From: an uncultured Eubacteriales bacterium
GTDB taxonomy: Bacteria; Bacillota; Clostridia; Christensenellales; CAG-138
Direction: 5' to 3'
NCBI GenBank assembly: GCA_902801845.1
Contig: CADCJW010000009.1
Span: forward strand, 1 to 64,000
DNA: 64,000 nt
Shown here: positions 25,927 to 33,968 of the stretch, piece after piece
Position numbering within the stretch: position 1 is the stretch's first letter
Layout: every line of letters starts with the position of its first letter
Translations under genes and position numbers: made by a program
Notes under the pieces: generated by a model
The model's database searches: none
Told to the model about the DNA's origin: nothing
The model's input: the letters and a program-made list of their open reading frames with translations, nothing else

Positions 25927-26084
25927 ATGTATGGAGGCTTTTCTTCTGGGAAGACAAAGACGCCCGGCAGGAAGAGCTTTCTGCTGAGCGCCATAAACAC
26001 GGATAAAACCGGATTAGAAATGTCGGGTTCCGTCAGAATCCGTCAAACGTTCCTGTTTCGTAATATGAGGTCATTTGGGTAGCT

Positions 26085-26192
26085 TGAGACAATATTTCTA
26101 CGAGACGGGATCGGAGTCTAAAATGAGCACAAGGACACTTCTTGCTCTCGCTCATTTTCATTTTTTTGTCTCATTCATTAACTATTGTCTCA
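26085..26192. repeat. Nested inverted repeats near the ICE right end
   Basis: TGAGACAATA (26085-26094) and TATTGTCTCA (26183-26192) are a perfect 10-bp inverted repeat. Inside it AAAATGAGC (26120-26128) and GCTCATTTT (26150-26158) form another, followed on the plus strand by a seven-T run. No gene is present from 25,927 to 26,317. The structure could be an end/att site bound by a recombinase, oriT or a terminator. Confidence 0.6.
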
Positions 26193-26262
26193 GTATTAAC
26201 TACTAAATTCCCGGCAAAATCCATGATTCGCCATCAAAAGCCATCAAAGATTCACGGGCATG

Positions 26263-26299
26263 AAAAGACCCCGGAAATGGCGTATTTCCGGGGTTTTTC
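26263..26299. terminator. Bidirectional terminator downstream of rpsI
   Basis: CCCCGGAAAT (26269-26278) and ATTTCCGGGG (26284-26293) form a perfect 10-bp stem with a 5-base loop, TTTTT on the plus side and an A-rich flank (T-rich on the minus strand). It lies 25 bases beyond the rpsI stop and is probably the host terminator, placing the ICE edge to its left. Confidence 0.8.
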
Positions 26300-26317
26300 G
26301 ACTCTTGTTGGGTCTGA

Positions 26318-26671
26318 TTAACGCTTCGAGAACTGAGGCGCTCTGCGCGCGGCCTTCAAGCCGTACTTGGCCTTCTTGAGCTCGGGCCGAAGGTCCGGCT
26401 GGGCCACGCACAGGGCGCGGGCGATGCCGTGACGGATGGCGCCGGCCTGGCCGGTGGTGCCGCCGCCGTAGACGTTCACGAGCACGTCGTACTTCTCGAG
26501 GGTGTTCGTGAGGGTCATGGGGGCGCGGACGATCATCTTCAGGGTCTCGAGGCCGAAATACTCCTCGAGATCGCGGCGGTTGATGGTGACGGTGCCGGTG
26601 CCGGGGACCAAACGGACGCGGGCAACGGACTTCTTACGACGCCCGGTGGCGATGAAAGCGGTTTTTGCCAT
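26318..26671 (-). CDS. rpsI: 30S ribosomal protein S9, with 13-residue internal deletion
   Basis: 117 residues, against about 130 for the family. [19 protein letters not shown] and [20 protein letters not shown] are typical, and the P-site tail RRAPQFSKR is intact. But LRPELKKA runs directly into [11 protein letters not shown], so the near-universal GxxTRDxRxxERK segment is missing in frame. The gene is the second of the rplM-rpsI pair, and its 3' end faces the ICE. The deletion could be a real mutation, an insertion scar or an assembly fault. Confidence 0.92.
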   Translation of the reverse strand: MAKTAFIATGRRKKSVARVRLVPGTGTVTINRRDLEEYFGLETLKMIVRAPMTLTNTLEKYDVLVNVYGGGTTGQAGAIRHGIARALCVAQPDLRPELKKAKYGLKAARRAPQFSKR

Positions 26672-26686
26672 AGTCGTTTCTCCTCC

Positions 26687-27118
26687 TTATTTGAGCACAA
26701 GCACTTCGGGCTGCTGGGCCTCGTGGTTGTGGGTGGGTCCGGCGTAGATGCGCAGCTTCTTGAGCATCTTGCGGCCCAGGGGTCCCTTGGGCATCATGCG
26801 GCGGATGGACTCGTACACCGCGAACTCGGGCTTCTTGGCCAGGAGCTCCCCGTAGGTGATCTCCTTGATGCCGCCTGGGTAACCGGTGTGATGGATGTGG
26901 GTCTTCTCGGCCAGCTTGTTCCCGGTCAGGCGGACCTTGGCGGCGTTGACGATGATGACGCAGTCGCCGGTGTCCACGTGGGGGGTGAAGATGGGCTTGT
27001 TCTTACCTCTGAGAATGGCGGCTACCTGAGAGGAGAGACGGCCAAGAACCATGTCCGTCGCGTCCACCACGTACCACTTACGCTCAACGGTTTCGCCCTT
27101 TGCCATATAGGTCTTCAT
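26687..27118 (-). CDS. rplM: 50S ribosomal protein L13
   Basis: 143 residues; [36 protein letters not shown] and [18 protein letters not shown] are the L13 signatures and the length is normal. It is followed 15 bases later by rpsI, the conserved operon. A consensus promoter and a leader of about 90 bases precede it. Confidence 0.97.
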   Translation of the reverse strand: MKTYMAKGETVERKWYVVDATDMVLGRLSSQVAAILRGKNKPIFTPHVDTGDCVIIVNAAKVRLTGNKLAEKTHIHHTGYPGGIKEITYGELLAKKPEFAVYESIRRMMPKGPLGRKMLKKLRIYAGPTHNHEAQQPEVLVLK

Positions 27119-27212
27119 GGCGATTCCTCCAATGAAATATTGATACTTGCTGCCCTTTTGATCAAGCGCTGGCGGGGCTTGTGCCGCACTTCACCCAATA
27201 GGCACTTGCATA

Positions 27213-27241
27213 TATTAACAAATGCCTTTGCCGATGTCAAG
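27213..27241 (-). promoter_or_regulatory. rplM-rpsI promoter
   Basis: TTGACA at 27241-27236, exactly 17 bases, then TAATAT at 27218-27213 on the minus strand. The transcript would carry a leader of about 85 bases with a short AGTGCC/GGCAC hairpin that may be an L13-type autoregulatory leader; that is only suggested. Confidence 0.85.
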
Positions 27242-27336
27242 CGGATTTTTTCAGGTTTTGGCTGATTTTTTCTGTATATTTCCCAAGGGAAGCGACCATG
27301 CTGTTTCTAAGAACGAATAAAAGGAGGCGAAGGGCC

Positions 27337-27609
27337 TTGAACCGATCCACGTATCTCGTGTTGCTGCTGGGGCTGGTGCTGCTGGCGCTGGGCATGGCGT
27401 TGGTGCTGCCCCTGTTTCGGCGGGAGAGGACGCCCTCGGGACAGGGCCTGATCAGCGTGGACAGAACGAAGTTTTTCCCGTCCCCCTCGGGGGACGGACC
27501 CAGCCACACCCGGTTCTATCCCACGGACATGGCGGGCATAGGCCGTCAGGGCCCCGGGGATCGGGAGATACGGCGCCAGGAGGCGCTGCATCAGGAGGAG
27601 CGCTCATGA
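27337..27609 (+). CDS. Small membrane protein upstream of spoVAC
   Basis: 90 residues with one N-terminal helix (STYLVLLLGLVLLALGMALVLPLF) and a polar tail. The start chosen is TTG at 27337 because AGGAGG stands 9 bases before it; an ATG at 27298 has no such site. Its stop overlaps the spoVAC start. No family recognised; co-expression with spoVAC suggests a forespore membrane role. Confidence 0.55.
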   Translation: MNRSTYLVLLLGLVLLALGMALVLPLFRRERTPSGQGLISVDRTKFFPSPSGDGPSHTRFYPTDMAGIGRQGPGDREIRRQEALHQEERS

Positions 27610-28043
27610 ACGCGGAAGCGTATCGGAAGCGGGTGAACGAGCTGCTGCCCCGGTCGAAAACGGGGCTTCAATGCCTGAAAGCGTTCCTGGTGGGCGGCGG
27701 GATCTGCTGCCTGGGGCAGCTTATCTCTGACCTGGGGCGGACGTGTCTCGATCTCGACCGGGAGCAGGCGGGGACGCTATGCTCCCTTTGCCTCATCTTC
27801 CTGGCGGGGCTGCTGACGGCCCTGGGAATCTTCGACAAGATCGCCGCCTTCGCCGGAGCGGGGACCGTGGTGCCCATCACCGGGTTCGCCAATTCCGTGG
27901 TGGCCCCGGCCATAGAGTTCCGGTCCGAGGGGCTCGTCACCGGCACCGCCGCCAAGCTCTTCCAGATCGCCGGCCCCGTGCTGGTGTATGGGATCGGGAG
28001 CAGCGTGGTGTATGGATTGGTGTTGTTTTTTATAGGAACTTAA
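27606..28043 (+). CDS. spoVAC: Stage V sporulation protein AC
   Basis: 145 residues. FLVGGGICCLGQLI, then GAGTVVPITGFANSVVAPAI and FQIAGPVLVYGIGSSVVYG are characteristic of SpoVAC, part of the spore inner-membrane channel that moves dipicolinic acid. The usual partners spoVAD and spoVAE do not follow; a hairpin repeat does. Confidence 0.92.
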   Translation: MNAEAYRKRVNELLPRSKTGLQCLKAFLVGGGICCLGQLISDLGRTCLDLDREQAGTLCSLCLIFLAGLLTALGIFDKIAAFAGAGTVVPITGFANSVVAPAIEFRSEGLVTGTAAKLFQIAGPVLVYGIGSSVVYGLVLFFIGT

Positions 28044-28051
28044 TGAAAACA

Positions 28052-28190
28052 GACACCTTTTCTTGAAAGAAAAGGTGTCCAAAAGAACTTTATTTGGGGA
28101 ATGTTGCTTGCGCAGTACTTCCCCTTATTATTCTTGAGCTTCTCTTTTTTGCGCCGCTTTTTTCTCTTCACCGAAGAGAAAAAAGCGGCA
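28052..28190 (+). repeat. Dispersed AT-rich hairpin repeat, copy 1
   Basis: Begins with the hairpin GACACCTTTTC/GAAAAGGTGTC around TTGAA, continues AAAAGAACTTTAT...GGGGAATGTTGCTTGCGCAGT and ends with GCCGCTTTTTTCTCTTC paired to GAAGAGAAAAAAGCGGC. Copies 2 and 3 share the same order. It probably also ends the spoVAC transcript. Confidence 0.85.
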
Positions 28191-28208
28191 CAGAAGCAAC
28201 TTCTCCCC

Positions 28209-30203
28209 TCACTTGCTCTTGTGGTCCTCGGCCACCACGCCGTCGTGGTAGGCGTCCAGGAGGAGCATCAGATCGTTGATCTGCCGGGTGAGCTCCCGGC
28301 CCGTGTCCGTCTCCTCGATCTTCTGCCGCCCGTCCAGCCGCTCGAACACGTTGGTGGAGGAGGCGATGTCGAAGTTCTCCGCCACGGCCCGCTTATGCCC
28401 CACGAAGGGCTGGTGCGCCACGATCCGATAGCTGTAGGAGGTGTAGATCAGCGTGTACCCGGCGATGCCGGAGGTGGACTGGTACGCCTTGCAGAACCCG
28501 CCGTCGATGACGATCAGCTTCCCGCCCGCCTTCAGGGGGCTCTCCCCCTTCTTCGCCTTCACGGGCACGTGCCCGTTGATGATGTGGTTGTGGGCCCCCT
28601 CCAGGCCGAATTCCTGGAGGATCTTGTCGCAGATCTCCGGCTGCTCGTAGAGCGTGTAATAGGGGTTCTTCGCCTCGGTCCAGGACGCTTCATCCTTGAT
28701 GAGCCGCCGCTCGAAGGTGGTCATGCGATCCTTGCCGAAGATGGGGCTGTTCCGGCCCGCCCACAGGAACCAGAGGAAGTCCATGCCCAGCTCCCGCTCG
28801 GCGGTGCCCATCTTATAGTAGTAGGCCCGGCGGGCGGCGGCGTCGGCGTAGTCCAAAAAGTCCTTGCCGCTCCGATCCACCCCGTCCAGGTTGAAGGAAA
28901 GGAAGTTCCCCTCCTTGTCCATGGGGATGCAGCCGTGGAAGAGCAGGTTCCCGTTGTAGATCTTGTAGATGCTGCCCTTGGAATACAGGAAGCGAACGTG
29001 CCGCTGCAGCTTCTCGCTGTTGAGGAAGGCGCCGGTGAGCTGGTCGATGACGGCGCTCTCCTCCGGCGTCAGGGTGTAGGGGTCCTTGGGGTCCACGGTG
29101 GGGAAGTCCACGTCCTCCATGGGCCAGGTGACGCCGTTGATGGTGACGCACTTGTTCTCGTAGTCGATCTTGTCGAGGAGGAGCCGATCCTCCATGCCGT
29201 ACTCCGGATGCCGCAGGATCTTCTGCCCCTCCAGCTTGAAGAGGATGACGGTGATAGCCTTGTGCATCCGGGCGGAGAGGAGCTTGTCCTTCTCGGACAC
29301 GCCCAGGGCCTCCTCCCCCATGAGCTTCACGGCGAACCGAGACACGTCACAGTTCTTGTAGACCTCGTTGGCGAACACGGACAGGGGGCGCAGGGAGATG
29401 CCGTAGCCGGTCTCCACCACCTCCAGGTTGTTGTAGTGGATGGAGTTGGAGACCACGGTGGCCACCAGCGTCCGGCTGCCGGAGGCGGCGCCCATCCACA
29501 GGATGTCGTGGTTCCCCCACTGGATGTCCACGCTGTGATGCTTCAACAGAGAATCCAGGATAATGTCCGCCCGGGGCCCCCGATCGAAGATGTCGCCCAC
29601 CAGATGGAGCCGGTCCACGGCGGCCCACTTGATGAGCTGCGCCAGGGCCACGATCAGATCCGGCGCCTGGCCGATGCGGATGACGGTGGAGATGATGTTC
29701 TCGAAGTAGTCCTTCTTGTCCAGGTCCTCGCCGTGGGTGTAGAGGAGCTCCTCCAAAATGTACGCATAGTCCGCCGGCAGGTTCTTGCGGACCTTGGACC
29801 GGGTGTACCGCTCGCTGGTGGCGCGGGCCAAAAGGACCAGCCGATGGATGGTGATCCGATACCATTCGTCCAGATCCCGGATCTGAGGCTTGATCTGCTC
29901 CAGCTTCTCCTTGGGATAGTAGACCAGGGTGGCCAGCTGGTTCAGTTCCTCGCTGGAGACGGCGTTGGCAAAGAGCTCGTCCAGCCGCTCCCGGATCACG
30001 CCGGAGCAGGAGTTGAGGATGTGCAAAAAGGCCTCATGCTCCCCGTGGACGTCGGAGATGAAGTGCTCGCAGCCCTTGGGCAGATTCTTGATGGCGCTGA
30101 GGTTGATGATCTCCGTGGCCGCGGCCCGGACCGTGGGGAACATGCGGGACAGCATCTTCAGATAGCGCAGGTCGTCTTCCGAATACACGCGATGCTTTGC
30201 CAT
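28209..30203 (-). CDS. fbp: Fructose-1,6-bisphosphatase class III
   Basis: 664 residues, typical of the Firmicutes class III enzyme. HFISDVHGEHEAFLHIL and LVGDIFDRGPRADII carry metallophosphatase motifs, and WGNHDILWMGAASGS supplies the GNHD motif. It hydrolyses fructose-1,6-bisphosphate to fructose-6-phosphate in gluconeogenesis in the cytoplasm. It stands alone between a hairpin repeat and a DUF1622 gene. Confidence 0.97.
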   Translation of the reverse strand: MAKHRVYSEDDLRYLKMLSRMFPTVRAAATEIINLSAIKNLPKGCEHFISDVHGEHEAFLHILNSCSGVIRERLDELFANAVSSEELNQLATLVYYPKEKLEQIKPQIRDLDEWYRITIHRLVLLARATSERYTRSKVRKNLPADYAYILEELLYTHGEDLDKKDYFENIISTVIRIGQAPDLIVALAQLIKWAAVDRLHLVGDIFDRGPRADIILDSLLKHHSVDIQWGNHDILWMGAASGSRTLVATVVSNSIHYNNLEVVETGYGISLRPLSVFANEVYKNCDVSRFAVKLMGEEALGVSEKDKLLSARMHKAITVILFKLEGQKILRHPEYGMEDRLLLDKIDYENKCVTINGVTWPMEDVDFPTVDPKDPYTLTPEESAVIDQLTGAFLNSEKLQRHVRFLYSKGSIYKIYNGNLLFHGCIPMDKEGNFLSFNLDGVDRSGKDFLDYADAAARRAYYYKMGTAERELGMDFLWFLWAGRNSPIFGKDRMTTFERRLIKDEASWTEAKNPYYTLYEQPEICDKILQEFGLEGAHNHIINGHVPVKAKKGESPLKAGGKLIVIDGGFCKAYQSTSGIAGYTLIYTSYSYRIVAHQPFVGHKRAVAENFDIASSTNVFERLDGRQKIEETDTGRELTRQINDLMLLLDAYHDGVVAEDHKSK

Positions 30204-30263
30204 GATTCACTCTCCTTTTTTTATGATTCACTGCCTGAAAACAAAAGAAAAGGCCGCTCCTGT

Positions 30264-30626
30264 TCAGAGCAGCACGTCCTGACTGGATTCTTCGCTGGCG
30301 CCCCGCTCCTGATCGTGGCTCTGCTCCCGGGTGACCTCCCAGGAGATCAGGAAGGAGATGGCCCCGTGGAGCGCCACCATGCCCGCCACGATGGCGAGCT
30401 CCAGGGGCTCCCGGATCAGCACCAGACGGATGATCTCGGCGCAGAGCATGACGATGAGGGCGATGTTCATGAACCGGGTGAGATACAGGGTGACGCCGGG
30501 CGTATGGCGGATCATCATCCAGATGGATTTGCCGCTGCCGTAGAGAAGGATCCCCATGGCCACGATGTCCAGCAGCTCGATGCCCACCTGCGCGATATGG
30601 GTAGTGATGGTTGTCAGCAGTTCCAC
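30264..30626 (-). CDS. DUF1622 membrane protein
   Basis: 120 residues with three hydrophobic helices (IELLDIVAMGILLYGSGKSI, MNIALIVMLCAEIIRLVLI, LAIVAGMVALHGAISFLISW) and an acidic tail. Matches DUF1622 in length and pattern; function unknown. Start is GTG at 30626 with GGGAGGG 8 bases upstream; the longer frame to 31301 is only a shadow of the next gene. Confidence 0.75.
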   Translation of the reverse strand: MELLTTITTHIAQVGIELLDIVAMGILLYGSGKSIWMMIRHTPGVTLYLTRFMNIALIVMLCAEIIRLVLIREPLELAIVAGMVALHGAISFLISWEVTREQSHDQERGASEESSQDVLL

Positions 30627-30691
30627 AAGGTTTTCCCTCCCCTGGCTTGATAGGGAAAGTATACCATGAACCGGCCGGTCTGCGCAAGGTT

Positions 30692-31372
30692 TTATGCCTT
30701 GGCCGCGGTCAAAAACCGTTCGAAGGCGGACAGGATCACCTCGTGGCCCGCGTCCGTGGGATGGATGCCGTCGGCGCACAGGAGCCCGTCCATGCGCCGG
30801 CGGACGAGGAAGGCCTCCCGAAGGTCCACCAGGGGCGCCCGGCAGCTTTCGCTGAGGGCGCGCACCAGGGTGGCGTACAGCTCCTGCCAGCGATAGATGG
30901 CGTTCAGATCCCCCAGCCACAGCAGGATCCTGTCCCGGCTCAGCCCGTTTCGGCAGACCCAGTCCAGATAGCGCTTGGGATCGATGGGAGGCAGGGTGGT
31001 CAAAAGGGGCTTGCCGCCGGCGGCGCGCACCGCCTCCACCGCCGCCTGCATGAGCCGGGAGAACCGCTCCGGGGGCACCTTGCACAGATGCTCCCCCGCC
31101 GGGTCCGCCGCCACCGCCGCCCAGTCGAAATCGCAGTCGTTGCCGCCGAATTCCAGCACCGTATACTCCCCCAGGGGAGCCTTGTCCGCGATGTCCCGGT
31201 TCAGCCGCTGGAGCCCCTTCTCCACCGTGGCCCCGAAATAGGACCGGTTGATCAGCTCGATGCCGTGGCTTTGGGCGAAGTCGGCCGCCTTCCGGGTGCA
31301 CACGGTGTACCGGTTCCCCACCAGGGATACGCCCTTGAGCAGGGAGTCCCCATATACGGATACGGTCTTCAT
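30692..31372 (-). CDS. SGNH/GDSL-family hydrolase
   Basis: 226 residues. Block I is VYGDSLLKG (Ser nucleophile), block III is LEFGGNDCDF and block V is LCADGIHPTDAGH (Asp, His). The SGNH fold covers esterases and acetyl hydrolases; the substrate is not visible. No signal peptide, so cytoplasmic. It has a perfect consensus promoter at 31405-31433. Confidence 0.88.
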   Translation of the reverse strand: MKTVSVYGDSLLKGVSLVGNRYTVCTRKAADFAQSHGIELINRSYFGATVEKGLQRLNRDIADKAPLGEYTVLEFGGNDCDFDWAAVAADPAGEHLCKVPPERFSRLMQAAVEAVRAAGGKPLLTTLPPIDPKRYLDWVCRNGLSRDRILLWLGDLNAIYRWQELYATLVRALSESCRAPLVDLREAFLVRRRMDGLLCADGIHPTDAGHEVILSAFERFLTAAKA

Positions 31373-31404
31373 CCTACATCGCCTCCAATCTAATTTTCAA
31401 TATT

Positions 31405-31433
31405 ATTATATATAATATTATTCCCAATGTCAA
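31405..31433 (-). promoter_or_regulatory. Consensus promoter of the SGNH hydrolase
   Basis: TTGACA (31433-31428), 17-base spacer, TATAAT (31410-31405) on the minus strand, an exact sigma-A consensus set in a run of alternating A and T (31398-31420). Confidence 0.9.
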
Positions 31434-31465
31434 CCGAATTTTGCCCCATATCATCCGGATAAACT

Positions 31466-31491
31466 GTGACATTCCTGTGACGGTCTGTCAC
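31466..31491 (+). promoter_or_regulatory. GTGAC-repeat operator candidate upstream of feoAB
   Basis: GTGAC at 31466-31470 and 31477-31481 and its inverse GTCAC at 31487-31491 give one direct and one inverted pair 60 bases before feoA. They overlap the likely promoter (TAGTAT near 31510). It could bind an iron-responsive regulator, but it is not a recognised Fur or DtxR consensus. Confidence 0.45.
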
Positions 31492-31549
31492 CAACGGCGG
31501 CCTCCCGCCATAGTATAGCCATGCTATCTCATCTGCATGGAGGCTGCCT

Positions 31550-31777
31550 ATGATCCCATTGTCCCGCCTGCCCATCGACCGGGAGGCCCGCATCCTGTCC
31601 CTGTCCGCCGAGGAGCCCCTGCAAAGCCGGCTCATGGACCTGGGCTTCGTGCCCGGCAGCCCCATCCGCCCCCTGTACGCCGCGCCCCTGGGCGACCCTC
31701 GGGCGTACCTCATCTGCGAGACCGTCATCGCCCTGCGCCAGCGGGACGCGGCCACCGTGGCCGTGGAGGAGGCATGA
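31550..31777 (+). CDS. feoA: Ferrous iron transport protein A
   Basis: 75 residues; SRLMDLGFVPGSPIRPLYAAP followed by RAYLICETVIALRQRDA is the SH3-like FeoA fold. It works with FeoB at the inner face of the membrane. The feoB ATG overlaps its stop (31774-31777), giving coupled translation. Confidence 0.92.
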   Translation: MIPLSRLPIDREARILSLSAEEPLQSRLMDLGFVPGSPIRPLYAAPLGDPRAYLICETVIALRQRDAATVAVEEA

Positions 31778-33591
31778 CCCCTATCATCGGCCTCATGGGC
31801 AACCCAAACGTGGGCAAGAGCACCCTCTTCAACGCCGCCACGGGCCTAAAGCAGCACACCGGCAACTGGACCGGCAAGACCGTGGGCCTCCAGTCGGGCA
31901 CGGCCCGGGTGGACGGGCAAACCCTGACCCTGGTGGACGTGCCGGGGACCTATTCCCTGCGCCCCGTGTCCGAGGAGGAGCGGGCGGCGGCCGCCTTCGT
32001 CACCGAGGACAGAGCGGACGCGTACCTTGTGATCCTGGACGGCACCAGCCTCCAGCGGAGCCTGCCCCTCGCTCTGCAGATCCTTTCCCGGGAGCCTAAG
32101 ACCGCCCTGTGCGTGAACCTGTTGGACGAGGCGGAAAAGCAGGGCGTCCATATCGACACCCAGGCCCTGGCAAACGTCTTGGGCGTGCCCGTGACGGGCG
32201 CCGCCGCCCGGAGCAAGCAGGGCGTCGCCGAGGCCCTGAGAGGGGCCCTGTCCCTCGTGAACGGCCCCGCGCCCACGCCCGCGCCCCTGAATATCCGGGA
32301 GGGGGAATCGGAGGCGGAGGCCTGCCACCGGCGGGCGGCGGAGCTGTGCGCCCTGGCGGTGCGGCGGGCGGACGGGGGCCATCGCCTGCGGCAACTCCGG
32401 ATCGACAAGCTCCTGACGGGGCGGCGGCTGGGCATCCCGGCGATGCTGCTCCTTCTGGGGCTGGTGTTCTTTTTGACGTTGAAGGGGGCCAACTACCCCT
32501 CCCGGCTGCTGGAACAGGGATTCGCCTGCCTGGAAGCCTGGCTTCGCCGAGGCCTCATCGCCCTGGGGGCCCCCGCCTTCCTTACGGGCCTGCTCATGGA
32601 CGGGGTCTTTCGGGTGACGGCCACGGTGGTGTCCGTGATGCTGCCGCCCATGGCCATCTTCTTCCCCCTGTTCACCCTGCTGGAGGATCTGGGCTACCTC
32701 CCCCGGGTGGCCTTCGACCTCGATCGGTGCTTCGCCCGGTGCCACGCCTGCGGCAAGCAGGCTCTGACCGTGTGCATGGGCTTCGGGTGCAACGCCGTGG
32801 GCGTCACGGGCTGCCGGATCATCGACTCCAAGCGGGAGCGGCTCATCGCCATCCTCACCAACGGGGTCACCCCCTGCAACGGCCGCTTCCCCGCCATTTT
32901 GGCCCTGCTCACCCTCTTCTTCGGCGGCGGTCTGCTGTCCGCGGGGCTCATGGTGGGGGTGGTGGCCTTCTCCCTCGGCATGACGTTGGGCCTGTCCTTC
33001 CTTTTGTCCCGCACGGTGCTGAGGGGCCAGCCCTCGGCATACACCCTGGAGCTGCCTCCCTTCCGTCGGCCTCAGGTGGGAAAGGTCCTCGTCCGCTCCT
33101 TTCTCGACCGGACGCTGCACATCCTCCTCAGGGCGGTGACGGTGGCGGCCCCCTGCGGGCTCCTCCTCTACCTGCTGGGCCACCTGCCCCTCCGGGGCCC
33201 CTCTTTGCTTTCGGACCTGGTCCGCCTTTTAGACCCGGTGGGCCATATCTTCGGCCTGGACGGGGCCATCCTCACCGGCTTTCTGCTGGGGGCTCCGGCC
33301 AACGAGATCGTGCTGCCCCTGACCCTGCTTGGGTACGGCGCCACGGGCGTCCTGGGCCCCGAAGCAGCCTCCGGCGCCCTGGGCCCGGCCCTGATCGCCG
33401 CAGGCTGGACCCGGTGGACGGCCCTGTGCTTCCTGGTCTTTTCCCTGCTCCACTTCCCCTGCGCCACCACCCTTTGGACCATCAAAAAGGAGACCGGCTC
33501 CTGGGGCTGGTGCCTGCTGGCAGCGGTCCTGCCCACGATCTTCGGTCTCCTGTTCTGTCTGCTGCTGCGGCTTACAGCAGCAATCCTGTGA
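31774..33591 (+). CDS. feoB: Ferrous iron transporter FeoB
   Basis: 605 residues. The N-terminal G domain has GNPNVGKST (G1), DVPGTYS (G3) and NLLDE (G4). The membrane part contains two Gate-type regions with CMGFGCNAVGVTGCRI and LGAPANEIVLPL. It imports Fe2+ across the cytoplasmic membrane. The spacer between G domain and membrane region is short, giving a compact FeoB. The gene converges on a small minus-strand gene and overlaps it by 20 bases. Confidence 0.96.
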   Translation: MTPIIGLMGNPNVGKSTLFNAATGLKQHTGNWTGKTVGLQSGTARVDGQTLTLVDVPGTYSLRPVSEEERAAAAFVTEDRADAYLVILDGTSLQRSLPLALQILSREPKTALCVNLLDEAEKQGVHIDTQALANVLGVPVTGAAARSKQGVAEALRGALSLVNGPAPTPAPLNIREGESEAEACHRRAAELCALAVRRADGGHRLRQLRIDKLLTGRRLGIPAMLLLLGLVFFLTLKGANYPSRLLEQGFACLEAWLRRGLIALGAPAFLTGLLMDGVFRVTATVVSVMLPPMAIFFPLFTLLEDLGYLPRVAFDLDRCFARCHACGKQALTVCMGFGCNAVGVTGCRIIDSKRERLIAILTNGVTPCNGRFPAILALLTLFFGGGLLSAGLMVGVVAFSLGMTLGLSFLLSRTVLRGQPSAYTLELPPFRRPQVGKVLVRSFLDRTLHILLRAVTVAAPCGLLLYLLGHLPLRGPSLLSDLVRLLDPVGHIFGLDGAILTGFLLGAPANEIVLPLTLLGYGATGVLGPEAASGALGPALIAAGWTRWTALCFLVFSLLHFPCATTLWTIKKETGSWGWCLLAAVLPTIFGLLFCLLLRLTAAIL

Positions 33592-33745
33592 TTTCGATGA
33601 GGGCCACGAAGCCCACGATCACCAGCATGAGGGCCGTGCCGCAGCCGATGCCGATCCTGTCGTTCTTCCGCGCCTCCTTGAGCGTGTCCACATAGGCGGC
33701 AAACTGCTCCACCTCCTGATCCAGATACCCGTAGTTGTTGTCCAT
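33572..33745 (-). CDS. 57-residue single-helix membrane protein
   Basis: Starts MDNNYGYLDQEVEQFAAYVD with GGAGG upstream; the C terminus is a hydrophobic helix (IGCGTALMLVIVGFVALIEITGLLL). The last codons overlap the end of feoB on the other strand. No family recognised. Confidence 0.55.
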   Translation of the reverse strand: MDNNYGYLDQEVEQFAAYVDTLKEARKNDRIGIGCGTALMLVIVGFVALIEITGLLL

Positions 33746-33933
33746 CTCGCTTGCCTCCTCTCTTTTTGATGAGGTCAGCATACCAAAGTAATTGTCCCAT
33801 TTGCAGGACTTTGGCACCGGGTCACGGAAGGTTCACGGATGGGTCACGGCCCGTTAAAAAAGAGGGGCGCAGGGCCGAGCGCCGCCCGGCGGGCGGATCC
33901 GTCAAAAAGACCGCCATATCGTGAATTCCGTTC

Positions 33934-33963
33934 TTGACACGGGCACCGGAAGCAGTATACAAT
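33934..33963 (+). promoter_or_regulatory. Promoter of the riboswitch transcript
   Basis: TTGACA at 33934-33939 and TACAAT at 33958-33963 (18-base spacer; TATACA at 33956 gives 16). Confidence 0.75.
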
Positions 33964-33968
33964 TTAAG

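Noticed and set aside
25794..26000. 68-codon minus-strand frame in the ICE leader
   Set aside because: It runs through the leader terminator hairpin and T-run and out of frame over the first Cys-rich gene; no ribosome binding site.
28094..28279. Short peptides encoded by the three dispersed repeats
   Set aside because: The core and the 3' stem read as partly similar peptides (AVLP...RREKSG or PKRKSG), but starts differ, no ribosome binding site is seen and the similarity follows from the conserved DNA hairpins.
28101..30650. 849-codon plus-strand open frame
   Set aside because: It is antisense to fbp; the GC-rich third positions of fbp leave this frame open. The translation is Val/Leu/His-rich with no known domain.
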